A stretch of 9,236 nt of DNA, from the NCBI GenBank assembly GCA_001801285.1, contig MGXG01000042.1, forward strand, positions 1-9,236, read 5' to 3'. Every line of letters starts with the position of its first letter. Positions within the stretch are counted from its first letter, which is position 1. The notes under the pieces are model-generated. The model was not told the DNA's origin, made no database searches, and saw only the letters and a program-made list of their open reading frames with translations. The stretch comes from Gammaproteobacteria bacterium GWE2_37_16 (GTDB taxonomy: Bacteria; Pseudomonadota; Gammaproteobacteria; UBA9339). Of the stretch, positions 1-7,800 are shown piece after piece. The position numbers and the translations under genes were made by a program.

Positions 1-1108
1 CGCACCAGTAGCAGTGGAAATTGAAGGTGTTTTACATGAGTATGCTACAATTCCAGGGGTGCAAGAAGATGTCATTGATATTTTGTTGAATTTAAAAAAT
101 GTTGCTTTTAAGTTGCACGATCGTCAGGAAGTAACGTTGGAATTAAATAAAAAGACGCCTGGACCAGTTTTGGCTGGTGATATAGCTTTGGAGCATGATG
201 TTGAGATCATGAATCCTGATTTGGTTATTGCTAATTTGGCTGCGGGTGGTTCTTTAAAGATGCGAATAAAAGTCGCTTTAGGACGGGGTTATCAATCTGT
301 CAATATGAGAACATCTCCCGATACAGAAAGGGTTGTAGGGCAACTTTTATTGGATGCTTCTTTTAGTCCAGTGAAAAAGATTGCTTATCAAGTTGAAAAT
401 GCTCGTGTTGAGAAACGTACAGATTTAGATAGATTAATTATTAATATTGAAACTAATGGTACTCTTGATCCTGAGGAAGCTATTCGCGCTTGTGCGACAA
501 TTTTACAACATCAGTTAGCTACTTTTGTGGAGTTAAAAGCTGAAGAGTTATTTAAGCCAGAAACAAAAGAAGTAAAAATGAATCCTCTTTTGAAACGTCC
601 GATTGATGATTTGGAACTTACAGTGAGATCGACCAATTGTTTGAAAGGAGAGGATATATTTTATGTTGGTGAATTGGTGCAGTGCACGGAGAGTGAACTT
701 TTACAAACACCTAATTTAGGTAAAAAATCGCTTAATGAGATCAAATCAGTTTTATCTGGTCGTAGTCTGTCGTTAGGTATGTTGGTAGATGGTTGGCCAC
801 CAGATGATTTGCCACCATTGCCTGAATTATCGATAAAGGATGCGGATTTAGAAAATATGGTTGTTGTGGACGAAGATAAAAGATTGAAAGCAAAATTAAA
901 GGCTAGGCAAGAAAAACGACAAAATGTAAAAAAGGAAAGTAAAATTGAGAAAGAAGAAATTAGCATTGAAGCTGAAAAACCAGTAAAACCAGTAAAAACA
1001 AAAAAAGCTGAAAAAACTGTAGAGATAGAAGAAAAGGAAGTCGTAAAAACAAAAGAAGCAGCAAAAACAAAAAGTAAAACAAAAAAAAGCAAAGCTGAAA
1101 AAGCTTAA
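1..1108 (+). CDS. rpoA: RNA polymerase alpha subunit, 5'-truncated, with long C-terminal extension
   Basis: Alpha subunit of RNA polymerase: the N-terminal domain dimerises and nucleates assembly with beta and beta', and the C-terminal domain binds UP-element DNA and activators. The reading frame is already open at base 2, so the gene begins upstream; about 54 N-terminal residues are missing by comparison with E. coli RpoA as I recall it. The GTG at 14 is internal, not the start. Visible are the alpha-NTD from the EIEGVLHEY region, then the alpha-CTD starting at RPIDDLELTVRSTNCLK. The DNA-contact residues equivalent to E. coli R265, N268, C269, G296, K298, S299 and E302 are all present. Normal alpha ends a few residues after the WPP motif (here 794-802). 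This protein continues for 101 residues, the last 78 or so (872-1105) very rich in Lys and Glu. It sits 59 bp before rplQ, the usual alpha-operon order. Identity is certain; the role of the tail is unknown. Confidence 0.98.
   Translation, partial: APVAVEIEGVLHEYATIPGVQEDVIDILLNLKNVAFKLHDRQEVTLELNKKTPGPVLAGDIALEHDVEIMNPDLVIANLAAGGSLKMRIKVALGRGYQSVNMRTSPDTERVVGQLLLDASFSPVKKIAYQVENARVEKRTDLDRLIINIETNGTLDPEEAIRACATILQHQLATFVELKAEELFKPETKEVKMNPLLKRPIDDLELTVRSTNCLKGEDIFYVGELVQCTESELLQTPNLGKKSLNEIKSVLSGRSLSLGMLVDGWPPDDLPPLPELSIKDADLENMVVVDEDKRLKAKLKARQEKRQNVKKESKIEKEEISIEAEKPVKPVKTKKAEKTVEIEEKEVVKTKEAAKTKSKTKKSKAEKA
803..1105 (+). other. Non-canonical C-terminal extension of RpoA (Lys/Glu-rich tail)
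   Basis: The 101 residues after the WPP motif have no counterpart in E. coli alpha, which ends six residues after that motif. The first part (DDLPPLPEL and following) is acidic and Pro-containing. From about 872 the composition is dominated by Lys, Glu, Ala, Thr and Val, with alternating KTK, EKE and KPVKPVK patterns. It is probably disordered or weakly helical and highly charged. Low complexity and A-rich codons (AAA, GAA) make the DNA here strongly purine-biased. The frame remains open to a clean TAA, and rplQ follows normally, so this is not an assembly frameshift into junk. Function is unknown; contact with nucleic acid or other proteins is a guess. Confidence 0.8.
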
Positions 1109-1114
1109 TAGGTG

Positions 1115-1133
1115 ATTCCGCTTTCAGTGGAAT
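1115..1133 (+). other. Small hairpin between rpoA and rplQ
   Basis: ATTCCGC and GTGGAAT can pair as 7 bp with one G-U pair around a 5-base loop. No T-run follows, so it does not look like a terminator. It could affect mRNA processing or translation of rplQ, but this is weakly supported. Confidence 0.3.
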
Positions 1134-1153
1134 TACTTTGCGACGAGTTTTGT

Positions 1154-1157
1154 GGAG
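1154..1157 (+). promoter_or_regulatory. Ribosome binding site of rplQ
   Basis: GGAG lies 10 bases before the ATG at 1168. It supports that start, which also gives the conserved L17 N-terminus MRHRNSG. Confidence 0.7.
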
Positions 1158-1167
1158 ATAAATAACA

Positions 1168-1545
1168 ATGCGTCATAGAAATAGTGGGTGTCAATTAAGC
1201 CGAAATAGTAGTCATCGTAAAGCCATGTTTAAAAACATGATGGTTTCTTTGTTTACTAAAGAGACGATTAAGACTACTTTAGTTAAAGCAAAAGAATTAA
1301 GGCGTTTTGCTGAGCCAATGATTACGTTGGCTAAGACAGATTCAGTAGCCAGTCGTCGTTTGGCATTTGACCGTTTACGTGATAAAGATGCAGTGCATAA
1401 ACTTTTTACGGTTTTAGGTAAGCGCTATCAAAATCGGCCGGGTGGTTATTTACGTATTTTAAAATGCGGTTTTCGTCCTGGTGATAATGCTCCTGTAGCT
1501 TTAGTTGAATTGCTTGACCAGGAAAAAAGTGAAGCTGTAAAATAA
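1168..1545 (+). CDS. rplQ: 50S ribosomal protein L17
   Basis: Large-subunit ribosomal protein L17 (bL17), which binds 23S rRNA near the exit of the peptide tunnel. The 125-residue length is close to the 127 residues of E. coli L17. The hallmark segments are present: MRHRNSG at the N-terminus, NSSHRKAMFKNM, IKTTLVKAKELRR, PMITLAKTDSVASRRLAF and the C-terminal GGYLRILKCGFRPGDNAP. A small difference from E. coli is Cys8 in place of Arg (SGCQL rather than SGRQL). The gene follows rpoA by 59 bp with no terminator between, so the two are almost certainly co-transcribed as the end of the rpsM-rpsK-rpsD-rpoA-rplQ operon. Only the last two genes of that operon lie in this window. The stop codon lies within the stem of the first of two hairpins that end the transcript. 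Confidence 0.99.
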   Translation: MRHRNSGCQLSRNSSHRKAMFKNMMVSLFTKETIKTTLVKAKELRRFAEPMITLAKTDSVASRRLAFDRLRDKDAVHKLFTVLGKRYQNRPGGYLRILKCGFRPGDNAPVALVELLDQEKSEAVK

Positions 1546-1562
1546 TCTAGCAGATTATTTTT
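1539..1562 (+). terminator. First hairpin at the end of rplQ, overlapping its stop codon
   Basis: AAAATAATCT (1539-1548) is perfectly complementary to AGATTATTTT (1552-1561), giving a 10-bp stem with a 3-base loop AGC. The stem is AT-rich with only one G-C-type pair and includes the rplQ TAA. A short T-run forms its 3' side. It may act as a weak terminator or as a 3'-end stabilising hairpin just upstream of the stronger terminator. Confidence 0.5.
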
Positions 1563-1575
1563 CTTATGGTTATTG

Positions 1576-1606
1576 AAAGGCACAATTTTTTGTGCCTTTT
1601 TTATTT
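1576..1606 (+). terminator. Intrinsic terminator of the alpha operon
   Basis: AAAGGCACAA (1576-1585) pairs perfectly with TTGTGCCTTT (1590-1599) around a TTTT loop, followed by a T-rich tail (TTTATTT). The GGCAC/GTGCC core plus A-tract and T-tract is a textbook Rho-independent terminator. It separates the housekeeping operon from the giant gene downstream. Confidence 0.92.
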
Positions 1607-1623
1607 CCCCAGGAGCGCTTAAG

Positions 1624-1680
1624 GTGAATTTAATATTATCCCAGGATTATTCCGCAGTGATCGAAGATGGTTTTTTGTAA
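1624..1680 (+). CDS. Possible 18-codon mini-ORF (doubtful)
   Basis: A GTG at 1624 opens an 18-residue frame (MNLILSQDYSAVIEDGFL) ending at TAA 1678-1680. AGGAG at 1611-1615 lies 8 bases upstream, a near-ideal ribosome binding site, which is the only reason to list it. It could be a short leader peptide, a decayed gene end or chance. No homology is recognised. It lies between the operon terminator and the likely promoter of the giant gene, so it would need its own promoter. Confidence 0.15.
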   Translation: MNLILSQDYSAVIEDGFL

Positions 1681-1684
1681 CCAT
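1667..1684 (+). promoter_or_regulatory. Inverted repeat upstream of the giant gene
   Basis: ATGGTT and AACCAT form a perfect 6-bp inverted repeat around a 6-base centre, extendable by two weaker pairs. It lies about 60 bp upstream of the proposed -35 of the giant gene. It could be an operator or a chance hairpin; no T-tract follows it. Confidence 0.25.
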
Positions 1685-1730
1685 TTGATTTGCAAAGTAA
1701 ATGCCTTGGTATGCTTGTTATATATAGTTA

Positions 1731-1759
1731 TGGAGAATATTTTTTAGATTTGTTACAAT
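1731..1759 (+). promoter_or_regulatory. Candidate sigma70 promoter of the giant kinase gene
   Basis: TGGAGA (1731-1736, 4 of 6 to TTGACA) is separated by 17 bases from TACAAT (1754-1759, 5 of 6 to TATAAT). A TG dinucleotide one base upstream of the -10 (1751-1752) makes an extended -10. Transcription would start near 1766 and leave a leader of about 35 bases. A weaker alternative is TG-T-TATATA at 1716-1724. The call rests on motif reading only. Confidence 0.45.
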
Positions 1760-1787
1760 TAACGGAGTACACTTTGTTTATGTCTAT

Positions 1788-1792
1788 AGGAA
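1788..1792 (+). promoter_or_regulatory. Ribosome binding site of the giant kinase gene
   Basis: AGGAA lies 8 bases before the ATG at 1801 and supports that start. Confidence 0.65.
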
Positions 1793-1800
1793 CATAAGCC

Positions 1801-4800
1801 ATGGCTATATTATCCCCACAAAAAATAACTTTTGCTGATCCAGAAAGTCAACGAACCATACCTGTCTCATCAAACGCTCCAGTTGCCTCGAATAGTTCTT
1901 GGTGGAAAAGTTTGGCGAAATGTCTAATTATTTTACCGGTTTTACCGTTAGCCTATTTTGCTGGTCATTTATTACAAGGTTGGTTTGGTAGAAGTGGCAG
2001 CGGCAGCCAACCAAATTTCTCATCGGTGAAGTCAGATTCTTCTTTTGAAACTAATCAACATGAACTAGCCGTCAGAGAAGAGGGCAATCTAAACGCATAT
2101 GCTTCTTCTGGCTCTGTTACACACGTTATTGCATCCATTGCCCCATCATCTTTGATAGATATAAATTCTTTTGACGATGGGTTGCCAACTTTTCCTACAG
2201 CAGCGACCATTACTGCGATGGGCACCGCGCAAAATGAAAAAAGCATTACAAGAGAAGAAGGAGTCAAGCAGAGTAACTTTATAACAAAAGTTAAATCAGT
2301 TCATTCACCTCATTTTTCGGCTAATTCACTAACGGATGGCTTGGTAGCCTCTTATCTTTTTAAGTGCAATACCATTGATGAGAGCGGGAATGGGAATGAT
2401 GGTATAGCTTACAATGCAACGTATGTGTCTGATCAATTTGGGAATCCTAATAGTGCATTACATTTTGATGGTTTGAGTACTTATGTTGCATTGGGAAATT
2501 TGATTCAGTCTCAGTCTTTTACGTTTGCCATGTGGATAAAAACTAATACCACACAAGTGGATTTCGCAACAATTATTGATAACTATCATAATAACACTAT
2601 AAATTGGTCAATAGAGCAAAACGGCTCATCTAATAAAAATATATACAATTATGGATATGCTGGAATGGGTTTGTCTATTGATTTGTCATCAAATGAATTG
2701 AGTTGGCAACATATAGCCGTAACCAATGATGGAACATTAATTTCCGTATATCAGAATGGGCAATTAGTAGGATCACAAACTAGAGGGTTGGTAAATTACT
2801 ACTCTCCAAGTTTATGTCTAGGTGCTTGGTGTTATGGTGGTATTGTGTTCGATGATTATCGTTTTTGGCATGGTGATATGAGTGATGTGCGAATTTATAA
2901 TCGCACTCTAGCTGCTCAAGCAATAACTAGTCTTTACACACAACCCGCACTACCTGACGGCACAGTAATCCATTACAACTTTGCTGGTAATGTAAACGGT
3001 CAAAACGGGGTTCGAGATAGCAGTGGCTTTAATAATTTTGCGAACGCTACTAATATTGATTTTTCTGCAACTGATAGGTTTGGGCATGCATATAGTGCCG
3101 CTGGTTTTCCAAATAGCGTCGCTGATCCAGCATTAAATCCAGTTATAACCATTCCATACAGCCAGCAAATTTATGGCATGGAAGCTAATAGTAGATTGAG
3201 TTTTTCGGTGTGGATTTATGTGAATCAGATGTACCCGTATGGAGCACCTACTTTTCCGATTATCGATGGAAACAATTACCATTGGCTATTAGAGGTCGGT
3301 GCTAATCAAGAAGTTTGTTTTTCGTTTACGGGGGATTCGGGAGATTATGCCTGTAGTTCCAACTATCATATACAGACTTTAAGCTGGTATCATATAGTTC
3401 TCACATATAGCTTTCCTGGTACCTATAATGTTTTAGTTAATGGTAACATAGTATTGTCTGGTACGGCGGGAGAGGTTCTTCCAATAACAAATGTGCCGAT
3501 ATATGTGGGATATGGTCCAACAGAAGCTCACGAATGGGCAAACGGAAAAATTGCCGATGTGCGATTTTATAATTATATTCTAACAGATACACAAATTTCA
3601 GCTCTCCGCGCCCCATATCCAACTGTTAATAATTTTCCCATCAATCAAGGTGGTACAGGATTTTTAACTACCACTGACCTTTATGCAAGTTTTGATGCTT
3701 CACTTATTTCTTCGCAAGTTAGTGTAACTTTTAGTAATTTGACACATATTTCATTAAATCCGCTTACTGCTACGTTAGCTAATTTAAATCTTCAATATGC
3801 CCATGATTGCAGTCAATTTTCACCGACCGCTATGGTTACATTTTGTGATCCATTTACTTGTGGAATCCCTTTTCCGTTGAGTGTTAGTTATACGTCAATA
3901 TCCCCTACTATTAACACAGTTCTTGCATCACAGACATCGTGTTGTAATGCAGCCATTGGTCAATCTTATAATTTTATTTTTAATGCTGACACGTTTACCG
4001 GTCCATGTGTCACCTTCATCTATACCGCTACACTAGCCGATGGCTCATCACTACCAACCTGGCTTACTTTCAACCCAACCACACGGACTTTTAGTGGCAC
4101 ACCAAATGCAGCTAGCCAAATTGGTAATTTAAATCTTAAAGTTACGGCAACCGACTTTAGCAGTGCTAGTGTAGCAGATACATTTAACTTAAATGTTATT
4201 GGAACTTTATCGGCAACTAATACAGTGGCACCAATCAGTTATACAGAAGACACAGAATATAATTTAGCCGATATTGTTATAACCACACCAAGCCTGACAG
4301 TAACAACGCAGTTAACTTTAAGTAATCCAGTGTTAGGGGCTTTGTCAACGGCGACAAGCGGTGCAGTGACGTCCACATACAGTTCAACCACGGGAATTTG
4401 GCAGGCAAGTGGAGCTAAAGCCGATGTAAACACTTTACTTGCTGGTTTAAAATTTCATCCGGCATTAAATAAACATGATAATTTTAGTGTTGCCGTTAGT
4501 ATTACTGATGGTTATGGGCAAGTTTTAACTTCAACGATTAGTGCAACAGGTATTGCCGTTAATGATCCACCTGTTGTTAGCACACCGATTCAATCGCAAA
4601 TAGCCTGTTGCGCAACTAGCATTGGCAATGCTTACAGTTTTAGTTTTGCGGAGAATACTTTTACCGATATTGATGGTGACGCTTTAACTTACACAGCGAC
4701 TAAAGCCGATGGCTCATCACTACCAACCTGGCTTACTTTCACCCCAACCACACGGACTTTCAGTGGCACACCAAATGCAGCCAGCCAAATTGGTAATTTA

Positions 4801-7800
4801 AATCTTAAAGTTACGGCAATCGACTCTAGCAGTGCTAGTGTAGCAGATACATTTAACTTAAATATTATTGGAACTTTATCGGCAACGAACACAACGGCAC
4901 CAATCAGTTATACAGAAGACACAGAATATAATTTAGCCGATATTGTTATAACTACACCAAGCCCGACAGTAACAGCGCAATTAATTTTAAACGACCCGGC
5001 AGCAGGAATATTAACTACAGCAACTTACGGTGCGGTAACTTCTTTTTATAATGCTGCAACAGGGGCTTGGTTTGCGACGGGGAATAAAGACAATATCAAT
5101 ACGTTGCTGGCAAATTTAAAATATCAGCCCGCTTTGCATTATCATAATGCTTTCAGTATTGCGGTAAGCGTTGTCGATAGCTTTGGACAAAATTACACTT
5201 CCATTATCAATGCTATTGGTACATCATTGACTTACGCTCCGGTTGTGACTAAAAATATTGCTTATCAAGCATCCTGTTGTGTGGCTTTGATTGGTGAAAA
5301 TTATGAATTTACTTTTGCCAGTGACTCATTTATTGACCCACATGGCGGCACTTTAACTTATACGGCAACACAAACCAATGGCTCACCATTACCAGCTTGT
5401 CTGAATTTTAACGCCTTAACACGTACTTTTACGGGCATACCTAATAATGCCAATTTAATTGGTAATTTAAATCTCAAAGTTACGGCAACTAATCCAGAAT
5501 CGCAAAGCACTTCCAGTATTTTTTCTTTAAATATAGCTAAAACCTTATCGGCTACAAATACAGCAGTAATCATTAACTATATTGAAGACACAGTTTGCAA
5601 TTTAACTCCCATTATTATTGCTACCCCAAGCCCAACTGTAGCGATACAACTAACCCTAAGTAGTTCAGCGGTTGGAGCTTTATCAACTACAACCTATGGC
5701 TCGATAACTTCAACCTATAATCCTACAACTGGCATTTGGCAGGCAAGTGGAACTAAAGCCGATGTGAACACTTTACTTGCTGATTTAAAATTCAATCCTG
5801 TTAGCAATAAATATGATAATTTTAGCATAGCTGTCAGCATTACTGATGGTTATGGGCAAGTCTTAAGCTCAATAATTAACGCGACAGGAATTGCAGTTAA
5901 CGATCCGCCAATGGTTAATCTACCACTACAATCACAAACTGCCTGTTGCAATGCTAATATCGGCAGTATTTATACTTTCACCTTTGCGCCTGATACTTTT
6001 ACTGATGTTGATCAAGATGTTTTAACCTATACGGCAACCCAAGCAAATGGCGCTTTACTTCCAGTATGGCTTAGCTTTAATCCTGTTATACGCGCTTTTA
6101 GCGGTACTCCGTATAATGCAAGCGTCATTGGCGATCTGAGCATTAAAGTTACTGCTTCTGATCCAGGTGGGGCTAGCGCTTACTCTATTTTCAGCCTGCA
6201 AATTGCCAAAACTTTATTCGCAACCAATACTGATGTTGCTTTTATTTATACAGAAGACATTACACAAAACCTGGCTCCGATTGCTATAACTACACCCAGC
6301 TCTTCAACAGCAATACAACTAACCTTAAGCAATAAAGCAGCAGGAAAATTATCAATAGCAACAAGCGGCGCAGTAACTTCCACTTACGATCAACTGACAG
6401 GGGTTTGGCGGGCAAGTGGTGTTCCCGCTAACGTTAACGCCTTGCTTGCTACCTTACAATATTTACCTTCTTCCAACTTCAATGCGGCATTTAGTATTGC
6501 TGTAAATATCGCGGATAATTACGGTCAAACTATAACGTCAACTATTACTGTTTTTGGCATAGCAGTTGATGATCCACCAGAACTTATTCTTCCTATTCAA
6601 CTATACAATTATACAAAAGGAGATGCCCCTTTATTAATAGCCCCTAACCTAACTTTAACTGATGCCGATAGCACTTTTCTAACTAGTGCGGTTGTAAGCA
6701 TTAGTAACGGGTTTGTTCCTGGAGATCAATTATTTGCTACATCTGTTGTTGGAATTACCTTAGCTCAAGATTTACAACACGGCACTTTAACTATGGTTGG
6801 GCTTAAAGCACCCACATTCTATGAGCAAGTTCTACGCACGTTAACTTTTCAAAATATTCAATACAATAGACAACACACCAAAGAAATAACTTTGGAAGTT
6901 TCAGATCAAACTAGCAGCAATTATCCAGTTGCAATAACCATTAATTATCAAGTAGTCAAAATGCCACCGACTTTTTTAACCCTTATCTCTACCTACAATA
7001 CTACGGTTGGTAGGTTGATGGAATTGGATGTTGCTTGTGAAGATCCAAATGGTGATCCATTGGTAGCAACTGCTACCAATGCACCAACATGGTTGAATTT
7101 AGCTCTCATAAATTCTATCATGAAGCTTTCTGGTACTGCACAAATGCCACCAGGAACTTATGCTATGCAACTCACTATTTCCAACGGAGTTTTCAACACT
7201 TCACAAGCTTTGCGGTTATCGGTCAATCAACCAATTGACAGACCAGATAATAATCCAATATTTTATATTGTTGGGGCAGCAGGAGGCGGAATTTTACTCA
7301 TAGGAAGCATTATGGGGTTATTGATTCGTAAATCAGTTACAAGGAGGCGCTTGGCGCAGAATTCTTTATATAATATAGATACAGAAATAACGTTAGAGCG
7401 TAATAAAAGCTGTCCTCAACTGGTTCCTTCTTTTGAAATTAGATCTGGATTTGTGGAATATTTAAAAATAATCGGCAAGGGTAGTTATGCTGAAGTACAT
7501 AAGGTTAAATTACTCGAACATGGTAATATGATTGTAGCATTGAAAAAACTAAAATTCTTGCCAACATGGTCTATCAAAGATAAAAATGATGCTATTTCTG
7601 AATTTCATACAGAAGTTGGGCTGTTAAGAAGTTTGCCTCATCCTAATATCATATCCGTTTATGGTTGTATTAATAATACGAGTACCTCTACTTATGCTTT
7701 AGCTATGGAATTTACTCCTGAAGGATCACTGGATGTTTTTTTAAGAAAAAATGGTAAAAGTTTAGATCTAAAACAAAAATTACAGATAATTATGGGTATA

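Larger units (their letters stand above)
3907..6579 (+). repeat. Four in-frame tandem units of 222-223 codons (cadherin-like array)
   Basis: Unit borders set by the residue after (N/D)DPP or its equivalent are 3907-4572 (666 bp), 4573-5241, 5242-5910 and 5911-6579 (669 bp each). Each unit starts with an A module of the dystroglycan-type cadherin-like (Cadg/He_PIG) kind: vicinal Cys-Cys, IG..Y.F.F, an acidic loop such as TDIDGD, L.YTAT, LP.WL.F....R.F.GTP, IG.L..KVTA. A B module follows: SATNT, Y.ED....L..I.I.TPS, QLTLS, T.GAVTS.Y....G.W.A.G....VN.LLA.L, FS.AV...D.YGQ. B modules resemble those in large bacterial adhesins. The nearly invariant length suggests a rod of uniform units. Confidence 0.9.

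Noticed and set aside
661..1092. 143-codon open frame on the minus strand inside rpoA
   Set aside because: It is the complement of the A-rich Lys/Glu tail and of the alpha-CTD; its Phe/Ser-rich protein has no recognisable features, and rpoA is certain.
1115..1133. Hairpin after rpoA as a terminator
   Set aside because: No T-run follows and the stem is only 7 bp with a wobble pair; rplQ is expected to be co-transcribed.
2055..5573. Five minus-strand open frames of 61-71 codons inside the giant gene
   Set aside because: All are antisense to confident domains. Those at 4239-4433, 4689-4892 and 5358-5573 simply mirror the repeat units.
3907..6579. Tandem repeats as CRISPR array or insertion sequences
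   Set aside because: The repeats are 666-669 bp, in frame and continuous with protein modules; no spacers, terminal inverted repeats or transposase.
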